The position numbers and the translations under genes were made by a program. 38,316 nucleotides of DNA from an uncultured Porphyromonas sp. (GTDB lineage: Bacteria; Bacteroidota; Bacteroidia; Bacteroidales; Porphyromonadaceae). A model generated the notes under the pieces. It ran no database searches. It was not told the DNA's origin and worked only from the letters and a program-made list of their open reading frames with translations. Numbering within the stretch: the stretch's first letter is position 1; each line of letters starts with the position of its first letter. Below are positions 14,861 to 23,673 of the stretch, piece by piece. The stretch lies in NCBI GenBank assembly GCA_900546675.1, contig URDQ01000009.1:1-38316 (forward strand), given 5' to 3'.

Positions 14861-17641
14861 ATGAAGAAACTGAACCTCCTCTTTTGGACTCTTCTCTTAG
14901 CTCTCTCGGCACTACCTCTTTGTGCTCAGACGAGCTCTGTGATCAAACTGAAGACTTCGCTGGAGCCAAATGGCGATAACACCATCTGTATTTGGCCTCA
15001 GACGACATCGGGGCGTATCTGGGTCACGGGAGCGACGCTCCTTGATGACGAATACCTAGATGGAGAGCCAAACTACTACACCATCACATCTCAAGAGATT
15101 ACCATCGAGGGAGACGTGACATATCTAAATGTGGATGATAACCATCTTACGAGTATTGACCTATCGGGGAATACTTATCTACGGAGTCTTTTCTGTGCCA
15201 ACAATGAATTGGAACAGATAGACCTTACGAAGAGTGGCTACTTGGCTACCTTCGATGGTCATAATAACCGATTTACATCGCTTGACTTCTCTGGAAATAC
15301 GAAGATGCGCATCGTAAGCATTGATCGTAATCGCATCAGTGGCGAAGGTATGACCAAAACACTTGAGTCGCTCCACGATCAAAGTGCAGAAACAGGCGAA
15401 GTGAAGATCTGGGTGATCGACACGAAGGATGCAAACGAACAAAATGTGTGCACTAAAGAGCAGGTGGCTATTCTCAAGGGGAAGAACTTCCAAGTACTGG
15501 ATTGGGCTGCAGGAGCTAATAATCGCAAAGGAATCCCTTACGAAGGCTCTGAAAGCTCCGAGAGTGTCCCCTCAATGACACTCTCCTCTAATCGTACCTC
15601 AGGGTCTTGGATATTGGTCATAGATGCTGATAAGAAAGACCGTAGTGAAGTGTGGTTGGATCTGAATGGCAACGGGACTTGCGATGCTGGAGAGCAGCTA
15701 GCTGACCGCGATTTCGGAGGTTTTGTTATTAAATCTGTGGCAGCTAAGGATCTGACGATTTACGGCAAAGTTACGGTCTTAGAGTGCCAAGAAAATGAAA
15801 TTACCGACATTGACTTGTCTAAGAATCCATTTCTTAAAGAGTTGAATTGTGGTAAGAATAAACTCACGGCTATAGACTTATCCTCTTGTAAAGCGCTGGA
15901 GAAACTTGAAATCTTTCATATGGGACTAAACTCTCTAGATGTCACTTCAAATAGTCTCTTGCGGATCTTAAAGTGCTATGGGAATAACTTAACCTCCCTA
16001 GATCTCTCAAAGTGTCCTGAACTTACGACTTTGGGTTGTGACGAAAATAAGCTTACCTCGCTAGACCTTACTCAGCAAGCAAAGCTTTCCGCTCTTATGG
16101 CTCATACGAATCAATTGACGCAGATAGATCTAAGCGCATGCAAAGAGCTGAAAAACGTCTCGCTGTATGAGAACAAACTGGAGACGATCACTCTTGCGAA
16201 TCACCCTCTCCTAGAGGAGATGTATGTGTATGATAATAAGTTGCAGGCTATAGATCTCTCTAGTTGTCCTGCACTGATGTACTTGAGTATTGGGATGAAT
16301 CAACTTCACTCTTTGGACATCTCACACTGCCCGCTCATCAGGGATATCTTTTGCCCTATCAACCAGCTCAAAGATGATGCTGTGACCTCTCTAGTGACTC
16401 AGCTCCCAAACCGCGATAAGGAGGCAGAGGCTGGCAAGCTATACATTATAGATACAGACTGTAGTCCAGCAGATGGAAACTTCTGTACTAAAGAAAATGT
16501 GAAGAGTGCGCTTGCTAAGCATTGGCAGGTATATGACTACCGTCAGGGAAAAAACGAGGGTGTCAATCCCTATGAGGGCGCATTGGACAAAGATATATAC
16601 ACTACAGATCAGCCGAAAGCTATACTGACCTCTCAAGAGTCTACGGGGAAATGGACGCTCCGTCTAGATGCCTCTCAAGAGGTCAGAAGTAGAGCCTGGA
16701 TAGATAGGAATAACGATGGTGTCTATCAGCAAGGAGAGGAGATCAAAGATTGGGATCGTGAGTTTACACTACCACGCACTACGACCGAGCTTACGATATA
16801 TGGCAATATGGAGAAGCTCTACTGTATGTCCAACAATCTTACAAAGATAGATTGCTCTCAGCTTCCCAAATTGGCACAGCTATCTTGTCGAGATAATCTC
16901 CTGCAGGAGCTAGACGTGAGCCATAACAAGCAGCTCTTAGAGCTCTTTTGCTATGGAAATAAACTCACCACACTAGACGTCTCCCAGAATAAAGATCTAA
17001 TTCGTTTGGACTGTGAGAAGAACCAAATCACAGCTCTCAATTTCAATGCTAATGACAAGCTAGAAGAGCTTTACTGTCACCACAATCAGTTGACTACCTT
17101 GGATCTCTCTAAGAACAGTCTCCTCGGGCGAGTCAACTGCGCTTACAACAACCTCTCCTCGCTGAGCCTGCCAGAGCATAATCAGCTCCGCATAGTGAAT
17201 TGTCACAACAATAAGTTATCCCAAGAGGAGACAAAGGTGGTGGCAACCGCCTTGTGTGATCGATCTGATCTACAGGAGCAGGGTATCATCGTAGCTGTGA
17301 ATACGATTGATGAGAGCGAGCAAAATGTCTGGACCGTAGAGACCGTGTCGCTTGTGTCTAGTAAAAACTGGCTAGTCTATGATTGGAAAAACGGAGAGAA
17401 CAAGGGAAGGAATCCTTATCTTGGTGAACCAAATCACATATCACAGATTACACCTGCTAAACCTCAGATTAAGGTAGAGGGTACGACCGTTTGGGTAGAA
17501 AAGGAGAGCCAAGACATCGTTCGTCTCTATACCATATCAGGAGTTCTGATATCTGAAACTAAAGGGGATTACATCACCCTTCCTTATGAAGGCACTTTCT
17601 TGCTTTCTATAGAGGATGCATATTATGTCATAACGATCTAG
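14861..17641 (+). CDS. Large secreted LRR protein with three repeated modules and T9SS sorting domain
   Basis: This is a 926-residue protein with a signal peptide (residues 1-22, LLLALSALPLCAQ). The body has three related modules, starting near residues 25, 240 and 580. Modules 2 and 3 open with a beta segment and a calcium-loop-like motif (WLDLNGNGTCDAGE at 265-278 and WIDRNNDGVYQQGE near 613), which resembles GEVED-type repeats. Each module then has LRRs of the form LxCxxNxLTxLDLSxx, and each closes with a segment like CTKExV...QVYDxxxGxNxGxNPYxG. The C-terminus (RLYTISGVLIS to the end) is a type A Por-secretion sorting domain, with YEGTFLLSI in the usual GxYxLxI position. Surface display by T9SS is expected; the ligand is unknown. 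Confidence 0.9.
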   Translation: MKKLNLLFWTLLLALSALPLCAQTSSVIKLKTSLEPNGDNTICIWPQTTSGRIWVTGATLLDDEYLDGEPNYYTITSQEITIEGDVTYLNVDDNHLTSIDLSGNTYLRSLFCANNELEQIDLTKSGYLATFDGHNNRFTSLDFSGNTKMRIVSIDRNRISGEGMTKTLESLHDQSAETGEVKIWVIDTKDANEQNVCTKEQVAILKGKNFQVLDWAAGANNRKGIPYEGSESSESVPSMTLSSNRTSGSWILVIDADKKDRSEVWLDLNGNGTCDAGEQLADRDFGGFVIKSVAAKDLTIYGKVTVLECQENEITDIDLSKNPFLKELNCGKNKLTAIDLSSCKALEKLEIFHMGLNSLDVTSNSLLRILKCYGNNLTSLDLSKCPELTTLGCDENKLTSLDLTQQAKLSALMAHTNQLTQIDLSACKELKNVSLYENKLETITLANHPLLEEMYVYDNKLQAIDLSSCPALMYLSIGMNQLHSLDISHCPLIRDIFCPINQLKDDAVTSLVTQLPNRDKEAEAGKLYIIDTDCSPADGNFCTKENVKSALAKHWQVYDYRQGKNEGVNPYEGALDKDIYTTDQPKAILTSQESTGKWTLRLDASQEVRSRAWIDRNNDGVYQQGEEIKDWDREFTLPRTTTELTIYGNMEKLYCMSNNLTKIDCSQLPKLAQLSCRDNLLQELDVSHNKQLLELFCYGNKLTTLDVSQNKDLIRLDCEKNQITALNFNANDKLEELYCHHNQLTTLDLSKNSLLGRVNCAYNNLSSLSLPEHNQLRIVNCHNNKLSQEETKVVATALCDRSDLQEQGIIVAVNTIDESEQNVWTVETVSLVSSKNWLVYDWKNGENKGRNPYLGEPNHISQITPAKPQIKVEGTTVWVEKESQDIVRLYTISGVLISETKGDYITLPYEGTFLLSIEDAYYVITI

Positions 17642-17691
17642 AGGTCACAAACTTTATAGGCCGCTTCTTGACCAAGTAGCCCTCACTTTAG

Positions 17692-17737
17692 ATATCCACG
17701 GGAGAAGTTGATTTCACCCGTGGATATTTTGTTCTTC
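17692..17737 (+). terminator. Terminator of the 926-residue LRR gene
   Basis: ATATCCACGGG (17692-17702) pairs perfectly with CCCGTGGATAT (17717-17727), followed by TTTTGTTCTT. It lies 50 bases past the stop. The stem resembles the CACGTGGATAT repeat family found at both window ends. Confidence 0.8.
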
Positions 17738-17792
17738 ACGGAGGCGCGTGCTGTTTTCAGACCTTTGGAGGAAGGAAAGGGGAGTGGGGTGG

Positions 17793-18962
17793 TTAGGGGA
17801 GCGGCTGCAGGGGGAGGGTGATGCGGAAGGTGGTGCCGACTTGTAACTCAGAGTGCTTGACGTAGATGCGCCCGCGGAAGTAGTGCCGTATGATGCGACG
17901 TGCGAGCGATAAGCCGAGTCCCCAGCCTCGCTCCTTGGTGGTGAAGCCTGGCTTGAAGATCATGCGTTGTGTGGCGCGTGTCATACCTCGACCCGTGTCG
18001 GTGATATCGAGGTAGGCGTTCTTGCCGTGTGCCTCTGTGGTGATGGTGATCTTGCCTTTGCCGTCCATAGCGTCGACGCCGTTCTTGACGATGTTCTCGA
18101 TGACCCAGCTCATAAGGTCGGGCGTGATGAGGCAGTAGAGCTCTTCAGGTGCTGGCTCGAAGAGGATCTTCACCTGTCTAGAGATGCGCCGCGAGAGGTA
18201 TTGCACGGAGGTGGTGACCAGTCCGTTGAGCTCTATGGGGGTGAGTTCGGGTAGGCTGCCGACCTTTTGGAAGCGGTGGGCGATCAGCTCGAGGCGATTG
18301 ACATCTTGGCTTATGCTCTCGATGATCTCGGGGGGTAGGTCGTAGCTCTTGAGCAGTTCGGTCCACGCCATAAGCGAGGAGATGGGCGTGCCGAGCTGGT
18401 GGGCAGTCTCCTTGCTGAGTCCGACCCATATACGGTCCTGCTCCCAGTGTAGTAGACTGCGAATGGTGAGGACGAGGATGATGATGTAGAGGATGAAGAT
18501 ACCTGTCTGCAGATAGGGGAAGTGTAGCAAGCGCCTCAAGTTACTGCTGTCGCTGTAGTAGAGGTATTGGCGCCCAGCGGTGCCTAGGTCTATCTCGATA
18601 GGTGCGTAGCCAGAGCGAAAAGCTGTGAGCCGCTTCTCCAGATAGGTCGAGTCACGAGCGACCGCTTCGGGGTCGATGTTTTTGTATCCTAGGATGTTCC
18701 CGAGGCTGTCTGTGAGGATGAGCGGTATGGTGGTGTTTGACTCTAAGATCTGGAGGGCCAGGGCATTGAGCTGCTCGTCGCTTTGGCTGGCTATGCACTC
18801 GGTTGCCTCGGCCCAGGTCTGCATCTTGAGTCGCTCCTCGTCGGCCATACGTCTCACGAGAGGCTCCGAGAGGATGAGCGGTAGGAGTGCCACAACGAGC
18901 GCCAGCACGACAAGTAGTATGTTGGTAGGTAACGAGCCTAGTAATCTCCTAGAGGGTGACAT
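17793..18962 (-). CDS. Orphan membrane sensor histidine kinase
   Basis: This is a 389-residue protein. The first transmembrane helix is at about 12-32 and the second at 152-169, with a periplasmic sensor domain of about 115 residues between them. No HAMP domain follows. The H box is KETAHQLGTPISSLMAW with phospho-acceptor His188. The ATPase half shows the N box (ENIVKNGVDAM), the G1 box (DTGRGM) and the G2 box (GWGLGLSLARRI). It therefore autophosphorylates and should pass phosphate to a response regulator, but none is adjacent; the nearest regulator is a divergent TetR-family gene. The intergenic space to that gene is 107 bp. The signal is unknown. Its regulator is probably elsewhere in the genome. 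Confidence 0.92.
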   Translation of the reverse strand: MSPSRRLLGSLPTNILLVVLALVVALLPLILSEPLVRRMADEERLKMQTWAEATECIASQSDEQLNALALQILESNTTIPLILTDSLGNILGYKNIDPEAVARDSTYLEKRLTAFRSGYAPIEIDLGTAGRQYLYYSDSSNLRRLLHFPYLQTGIFILYIIILVLTIRSLLHWEQDRIWVGLSKETAHQLGTPISSLMAWTELLKSYDLPPEIIESISQDVNRLELIAHRFQKVGSLPELTPIELNGLVTTSVQYLSRRISRQVKILFEPAPEELYCLITPDLMSWVIENIVKNGVDAMDGKGKITITTEAHGKNAYLDITDTGRGMTRATQRMIFKPGFTTKERGWGLGLSLARRIIRHYFRGRIYVKHSELQVGTTFRITLPLQPLP

Positions 18963-19022
18963 ATGGGTGAGGATTAGAATGGCGAGCGCTCGATCCCAAA
19001 GGGTACATTCGGCGCAAAGCTG

Positions 19023-19030
19023 TATCTTTG
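19023..19030 (+). promoter_or_regulatory. -7 box of the tetR-fabG-rluA operon
   Basis: TATCTTTG, a perfect consensus match, lies 39 bp upstream of the ATG at 19070. No clear -33 box is seen. Confidence 0.6.
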
Positions 19031-19069
19031 TAACGAATATCTCACGCTTTTATTATCGTTCACCAACCT

Positions 19070-19687
19070 ATGACCTCAATACAACATATGCGTCAGCGCA
19101 TCGTCCAAATGGCTCATACGCTCTTTGTGCAGCAAGGAGTCGAGGAGACGACTATGGTCGCTATTGCTGAGGCTGTGGGGTGCAGTCGGCGCACGGTCTA
19201 CAGTTATTATAAGGACAAGCAGGCGCTACTTATGGCGGTCATAGAGCGGGAGATCAGTCTGATGAGCCAGTCGCTGAGCGAGGTGCTGTCTCGTCCTGCC
19301 GATGCGATCACTAAGCTGATGGTGCTGCTGGACAATCATCTGCAACTGATACAGAAGACGGTGCAGAGACAGGGTGAGCATAATGCGAGCTTCTTTAGCG
19401 ATAGCTTCAACATCGAGCGCCTTCGCCTCAAGTATGACCAGAGCGAGTACGATATGCTCAAGCGGATCCTACAGGAGGGACACGATCGAGGAGAGCTGGT
19501 GGTCCCAGATATCAACTCGACAGCTTACCTGCTCCTCAAGAGCTTCAAGAGTCTAGAGGCACCTTACATCAATCGCTACCACCATGAGTACGGCAAGGAG
19601 GACTACCTACGCATCATCGCTGCGATGAAGCAGCTGCTCAGGCAGGGACTGACCAATCATGCAAATACAAAACCTATAACTCAATAG
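19070..19687 (+). CDS. TetR/AcrR-family transcriptional regulator
   Basis: This is a 205-residue protein. Residues about 8-55 form the TetR helix-turn-helix: RIVQMAHTLFVQQGVEETTMVAIAEAVGCSRRTVYSYYKDKQALLMAVI in outline, with the recognition helix at SRRTVYSYY. The C-terminal helical ligand domain is divergent, as usual. It is followed by fabG after 5 bp and may sense an acyl or lipid intermediate and control its own operon. This is inference from the pairing. Confidence 0.9.
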   Translation: MTSIQHMRQRIVQMAHTLFVQQGVEETTMVAIAEAVGCSRRTVYSYYKDKQALLMAVIEREISLMSQSLSEVLSRPADAITKLMVLLDNHLQLIQKTVQRQGEHNASFFSDSFNIERLRLKYDQSEYDMLKRILQEGHDRGELVVPDINSTAYLLLKSFKSLEAPYINRYHHEYGKEDYLRIIAAMKQLLRQGLTNHANTKPITQ

Positions 19688-19692
19688 AATCT

Positions 19693-20442
19693 ATGAAACT
19701 ACTTCAGGACAAAGTGGCTCTGATCACCGGAGCAGCACGTGGTATCGGCAAGGCGATCGCCACGAAGTATGCAGAGGCTGGATGCCATGTAGCTATCAGT
19801 GACCTCAAGGTTGCCGACGAAGCAAAGGATTACTATACTCAGCTGGCTAAGGAGTGCGGTGTCACGATACGCACCTACGAGAGCAATGCGGCAGACTTTG
19901 AGGCAGCACATCAGCTCGTGGAGCAGATCGTTGCTGACTTTGGCAAGCTAGACGTTCTAGTCAATAATGCTGGCATCACCCGTGATGGTCTGCTCCTACG
20001 TATGAGCGAGCAGCAGTGGGATGCGGTGATCAATGTCAACTTAAAGTCCGCCTTCAATATGACTCACGCCGTGGCTCCCGTCATGATGAAGCAGCGTCAG
20101 GGTAGCATCATCAATATGGCGAGTGTCGTCGGTGTATCGGGCAATGCGGGTCAGGTGAACTACTCGGCTTCTAAGGCTGGTATGATCGCACTGGCTAAGA
20201 GCGTTGCCAAGGAGCTCGGCTCACGTGGTATCCGTGCCAACAGCATTGCACCGGGCTTCATCGAGAGCGATATGACGGCTGTCCTCAGCGAGGAGGTGCG
20301 CAAGGAGTGGGCTAAGCAGATCCCGCTACGTCGTGGTGGCAAGCCTGAGGATGTGGCCAATGTGGCTCTCTTCCTCGCGAGCGACCTCTCCTCCTATATG
20401 ACAGGACAGGTGCTCTCCTGCTGCGGTGGTATGAATATGTAA
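19693..20442 (+). CDS. fabG: 3-oxoacyl-[ACP] reductase (SDR family)
   Basis: This 249-residue short-chain dehydrogenase carries out the NADPH-dependent reduction of 3-oxoacyl-ACP in fatty-acid elongation. The nucleotide-binding motif is TGAARGIG (12-19). NNAG lies at 91-94. The catalytic triad is Ser144, Tyr157 and Lys161 (YSASK), with Asn117 in NVNLKS. The C-terminal motif VLSCCGGMNM fits FabG. The length is exactly normal. Within its operon it lies 5 bp after tetR and 19 bp before the pseudouridine synthase gene. Another SDR role cannot be excluded, but the sequence is FabG-like throughout. Confidence 0.93.
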   Translation: MKLLQDKVALITGAARGIGKAIATKYAEAGCHVAISDLKVADEAKDYYTQLAKECGVTIRTYESNAADFEAAHQLVEQIVADFGKLDVLVNNAGITRDGLLLRMSEQQWDAVINVNLKSAFNMTHAVAPVMMKQRQGSIINMASVVGVSGNAGQVNYSASKAGMIALAKSVAKELGSRGIRANSIAPGFIESDMTAVLSEEVRKEWAKQIPLRRGGKPEDVANVALFLASDLSSYMTGQVLSCCGGMNM

Positions 20443-20461
20443 TGCCTTAGTAAGCAGACCG

Positions 20462-21148
20462 ATGGCTGACCTACAGATCCTCTACGAGGACAATCATCTC
20501 CTCATCGTCAATAAGCCGGCGGGGATGCTCGTACAGGGTGACAGCACGGGTGATACACCGCTCTCGGAGCTTGTCGAGCGCTATCTCATCGATAAGTACG
20601 ACAAGCCTGGGCGGGCGTTCGTTGGGGTCACGCATCGTATCGATAGACCAACGTCGGGAGCTGTGCTTTTTGCCAAGACTTCGAAGGCTTTGTCACGGCT
20701 CAACGCTATGTTTCAGCGACGAGAGATCCACAAGGTCTACCACGCTGTGGTCTGTGGCGCATTTCCCCAGAAAGCGGGCGAGGCTAAGGATCTGCTCTAT
20801 CGCAATCGCAAGCAAAACAAGAGCTACGTTGTGACGGAGCCTCACGCTGAGGCTAAGCGCGCCTGGCTCACCTACGAGCGTCTCGCTGTGGGCGACCGCT
20901 ACAGTTTGCTGGCCGTGACGCTACACACGGGACGGCATCATCAGATACGTACGCAGCTGAGCCATATGGGCTACCCGATCAAGGGGGATCTCAAGTATGG
21001 CGCTCCACGGAGCAACAAGGATGGCGGCATCTCGCTCCATGCGCGTATCTTAAGCTTCGAGCATCCCGTCACGCATGAGCAAATAGAGGTCGTTGCGCCA
21101 TACCCTGAGGACGATGCTATTTGGTCTTTGCTGAGCCATACGAAGTAA
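20462..21148 (+). CDS. RluA-family RNA pseudouridine synthase
   Basis: This 228-residue enzyme converts uridine to pseudouridine in rRNA or tRNA. The catalytic Asp61 lies in HRIDRPTSGAVLFAK. Other family motifs are VNKPAGMLVQGD at the start and LHTGRHHQIRTQLSHMGYPI in the second half, followed by the LHAR motif. There is no N-terminal S4 domain, so it is of the short RluA/TruC type rather than RluC/D. The target site cannot be told from sequence. It is the last gene of the tetR-fabG unit and is followed by a terminator. Confidence 0.92.
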   Translation: MADLQILYEDNHLLIVNKPAGMLVQGDSTGDTPLSELVERYLIDKYDKPGRAFVGVTHRIDRPTSGAVLFAKTSKALSRLNAMFQRREIHKVYHAVVCGAFPQKAGEAKDLLYRNRKQNKSYVVTEPHAEAKRAWLTYERLAVGDRYSLLAVTLHTGRHHQIRTQLSHMGYPIKGDLKYGAPRSNKDGGISLHARILSFEHPVTHEQIEVVAPYPEDDAIWSLLSHTK

Positions 21149-21178
21149 CCTAGCAAGTCGACGAGACAAAATAAAAGG

Positions 21179-21210
21179 AGAGCTTCACCTAGCGTGATGC
21201 TCTTCTTTTA
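21179..21210. terminator. Bidirectional terminator after the pseudouridine synthase gene
   Basis: AGAGCTTCAC (21179-21188) pairs with GTGATGCTCT (21194-21203) with one mismatch, followed by TCTTTTA on the plus strand. On the minus strand the same stem is followed by CCTTTTATTTTG. Confidence 0.75.
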
Positions 21211-21452
21211 CATTTGTGGGTATGTAAGACTCAAGTTTCACGGCAAAGCTTAGTATCAGCTAGACACGGCAAAGATAATATAGCAGACTATAGGAGTCAG
21301 CTCTCGAGTGTGGTCAATGTCTGTCTAACGCTTGCAAAGGTCTCAATCGATTCTAAAGAAAAGCGACACAACAGATGATCAGCATCTATGGACTTCAATC
21401 ACAGTCGCTACTCGTCCCGTGCGTCCCTATAGTCGTGTAGCCTAGGAGCAAG
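21211..21452. repeat. Convergent intergenic region with dispersed repeat, copy A
   Basis: No gene is seen. Bases 21270-21380 are similar in order and sequence to 29743-29860: CAAAGATAATAT, GTCAGCTCTCGAGTGT, GTCTGTCT, CTCAATCG and AAGAAAAGCGACAC in A correspond to CAAAGGTAATAT, GACAGCTCTCTAGTGT, GTCTGTAG, CTCAATAG and AAGAAGAGCGATAC in B. Both lie between convergent genes. CAAAGATA (21270-21277) reads TATCTTTG on the minus strand, a -7-like box that points at the terminator about 65 bp away. Confidence 0.5.
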
Positions 21453-21878
21453 CTACGGCTGTAGCTTGTCTAGTAGCTCCTGGTAGTAGCTCCAGTCGGA
21501 GTCTTGGACTACTTCAAACTGTAGCGGCAGGAGAGGTAGCTCAGCTAGTACCTCCTCGAGACGATCGAAGAAGGGGTCGTATGTGCGACTCACATAGAGC
21601 CACACTTTGCGCCCTGGCTCTAGGATAGAGGCTGCAAGGATCGCCATCTTGTCTCGCTCCATAGCGGTCTGTAGCAGTTCGTCGACCGTCTCTATCTGCT
21701 CTGTGTCCGTATTCGATGGCTCTATGCCCTCGCTGTCAAAGAGGTAAGCGATCTCGATCACAAAGCGGTACTTGCCTGTAGTGCGAAACTCCTCCAGCTC
21801 ATCACGTACATGCAGGTGAGCCGTCTGGCCAGCTTCGCTCTCGGCCAAGCCGTTGAACCAATTGTCCGTCAGTCGCAT
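21453..21878 (-). CDS. DUF695-type protein of unknown function
   Basis: This is a 141-residue soluble protein starting MRLTDNWFNGLAE at the ATG 21878; the frame extends seven codons further only from a TTG. The layout (W near the start, an IEIAYLFDSEG strand, an RDKMAILAASILEPG block, then a YVSRTYDPFFDRLE helix and a final FEVVQDSDWSYYQELL) fits the DUF695 family, whose function is not known. It lies 7 bp after the cytidylate-kinase-like gene and is the last gene of the cdd unit, so it may be co-expressed with nucleotide salvage genes. Confidence 0.78.
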   Translation of the reverse strand: MRLTDNWFNGLAESEAGQTAHLHVRDELEEFRTTGKYRFVIEIAYLFDSEGIEPSNTDTEQIETVDELLQTAMERDKMAILAASILEPGRKVWLYVSRTYDPFFDRLEEVLAELPLLPLQFEVVQDSDWSYYQELLDKLQP

Positions 21879-21885
21879 AGTGGGT

Positions 21886-22524
21886 TTACTTTTTGCCAAT
21901 GGTCACGCCAGCGCAAGGGAGCTGGTAAGCGTGAGCGATGATGTCGGTACAGCAGGGCGTGCCGAAGGCTCCCGTATTGAGACAGAGGTGGTAGTTGGTC
22001 GACTCGCCCCACTCCCTATTGGTCATCTGCTTGTAGTTCTTGCGGCGGGCGCGGTCTGAGTGGTCAATGCGCTTGCGTGCTGCGTCTTCCGTCTCCTCAT
22101 CGCCTCGCTGTAGGAGCGTTTGGATACGCGCCTCGACATCAGCATAGAGGAATACGTTGAGCACGTCGTCTCGGTCTCGTAAGATGTAGTCGGCACTGCG
22201 CCCGATGATGACGCAGGGACTCTCTTCAGCTATCTTGAGGATAAAGTCGTTGAGATAGCGGGTCACCGAGGGCGTCTCGACGAGTCCCGTCATAGGTACG
22301 GAGAAAAGCGATCCGTGAGACATCGGCATAAAGTCCAGCCCCGACGTCGAGGCATACTCGCTCTGCTCCTCGACATAGTCGGCAGCGTAGCCGCTCTCCT
22401 CGGCGATCATACGGATGAGCTCCTTGTCGTAGTAGGTCAAGCCGAGTTGCTCCGAGAGCTGACGCCCTATGGTGCGAGCTCCGCAGCCATACTGTCTACT
22501 GATCGTAATGATGCGATAAGCCAT
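21886..22524 (-). CDS. Cytidylate kinase-like protein
   Basis: This 212-residue protein of the cytidylate-kinase-like (AAA_26) family has a P-loop-like start ITISRQYGCGARTIGRQLSEQLG (residues 6-28, with Gly/Ala in place of the usual GK[ST]), then YYDKELI. A later CVIIGRSADYIL fits the family. The central lid region (RDRDDVLNVFLYAD, then RKRIDHSDRARRKNYKQ) is Arg/Lys-rich as in CMP kinases. It is not the canonical Cmk, and the substrate is unknown. It lies 46 bp downstream of cdd, which suggests pyrimidine nucleotide metabolism. Confidence 0.85.
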   Translation of the reverse strand: MAYRIITISRQYGCGARTIGRQLSEQLGLTYYDKELIRMIAEESGYAADYVEEQSEYASTSGLDFMPMSHGSLFSVPMTGLVETPSVTRYLNDFILKIAEESPCVIIGRSADYILRDRDDVLNVFLYADVEARIQTLLQRGDEETEDAARKRIDHSDRARRKNYKQMTNREWGESTNYHLCLNTGAFGTPCCTDIIAHAYQLPCAGVTIGKK

Positions 22525-22570
22525 ATACTAATGGGAAATAGGTCTCTACAAATGGTGGGTGCGCTCAGCG

Positions 22571-23050
22571 CTACGAAGGAATATCTGAACCGTCAAACGC
22601 AAAGGGCAAGAGAAGCCGACAGTCGCTAATAACGATAGCATCGTCTGTGCCACAGAGGATTACCTCAAAGGGCTTGCCCTGTCGCTTTACCGTCTCCATC
22701 ATCACCTGTCGGCACACACCGCAGGGGGAGATCGCCTCGACACGCTTGCTCTCTGTCTCAGCGACGATCATCATCCGCTCCACGACAGCTCCTGGGTGAT
22801 GCGCCCCGATGGCGTAGAGTGCCGTTCGCTCTGCACAGAGCGTGGGCGAGAAGGAGGCATTCTCCTGATTGCATCCCAGCACGATCTGTCCGTCTTCCAG
22901 CAGTGCTGCAGCACCTACGTGAAAGTGACTGTACGGGGCATACGACCGGCGTGTAGCCTCTACGGCAGCCTCCTCGAGTTGCTCGTACACTGCAGGCCAC
23001 TCCGAGCGGGGTAACCGCATGTAGGGTATTAGTAACTCCTTATCGCTCAT
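22571..23050 (-). CDS. cdd: Cytidine deaminase
   Basis: This 159-residue zinc enzyme deaminates cytidine and deoxycytidine to uridine forms in salvage. The zinc/catalytic motif is CAE (Cys72, Glu74 in SPTLCAERTA), with PCGVC at 109-113 supplying Cys110 and Cys113. HVGAA at 44-48 matches the substrate loop. The length is a little above the tetrameric short form, with about 20 extra residues at the N-terminus. It is the first gene of a minus-strand group with the cytidylate-kinase-like and DUF695 genes. The gap upstream is the 700-bp repeat region; no clear promoter box is seen. Confidence 0.94.
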   Translation of the reverse strand: MSDKELLIPYMRLPRSEWPAVYEQLEEAAVEATRRSYAPYSHFHVGAAALLEDGQIVLGCNQENASFSPTLCAERTALYAIGAHHPGAVVERMMIVAETESKRVEAISPCGVCRQVMMETVKRQGKPFEVILCGTDDAIVISDCRLLLPFAFDGSDIPS

Positions 23051-23114
23051 AATACTATCTACTTAAATCTGAATAAACTAGAGGACAAGCTCGACAACTT
23101 GACGAGTAACGACT

Positions 23115-23164
23115 TGCTTTCTAAGTTCATATGCAAGTAAAATGCGAAGTTTTTTCTCGTTTCG
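23115..23164 (-). repeat. 50-bp dispersed repeat, copy B
   Basis: Identical to 6-55 in inverted orientation. Confidence 0.85.
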
Positions 23165-23220
23165 CGAGCTCGGTCGACTTCTCTTCGGGGGAACCGCTCG
23201 GCGGGGTGGAAGCTCCCACC

Positions 23221-23300
23221 GTAGGGGCGGACCTGTGTGTCCGCCCGTCCTCACCTGAGCGCAGTCTATTCTGCGGGCGGACACGTAGGTCCGCCCCTAC
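23221..23300. repeat. 80-bp palindrome of GTAGGGGCGGAC type
   Basis: Arms 23221-23247 and 23274-23300 (27 bp each) are complementary at 25 positions. They begin GTAGGGGCGGAC and end GTCCGCCCCTAC, with a 26-nt loop. It resembles GC-rich palindromic repeats dispersed between genes in many bacteria. It has no T tail. Confidence 0.7.
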
Positions 23301-23641
23301 ACAAGCTACGTCAGCACGACAATTTCACTCATCAAACGCTGTAACCCCGATCTATAGGGACGCTCGGTCTGAGCGTCCGTCCCCGTTAAAACCACAACGT
23401 TGTAACCTGTGACACAACGGACGCCCTCCCGCTAGACACTATCCGAGCGTCCCTACACGGCTTACTTGTCTCGTTCTAGTCTATAGTCTCTAAGTCCTCC
23501 GATTACTTCGATGGATAGGACCTCTTGAGAGATCCGACGAATCATAGCCGTGGGTCGAAGGGACAAAGCCCCGAACGGCCCACGGGGAGAAGACATCTCC
23601 ATTAGACACCATTCGGACGCACTGGTCGTCACACGTGAGGA

Positions 23642-23673
23642 TTTGCATATCTCGTGGAGATTTGGTTACTTTG
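23642..23673 (+). promoter_or_regulatory. Promoter of the ECF sigma factor gene
   Basis: TTTG at 23642-23645 and TTACTTTG at 23666-23673 are separated by 20 bp, the usual Bacteroidota spacing; the -7 box has one mismatch to TAnnTTTG. The implied leader is about 75 nt. Confidence 0.6.

Noticed and set aside
18676..19170. 164-codon plus-strand frame
   Set aside because: It lies antisense to the sensor kinase and runs into the TetR gene in another frame.
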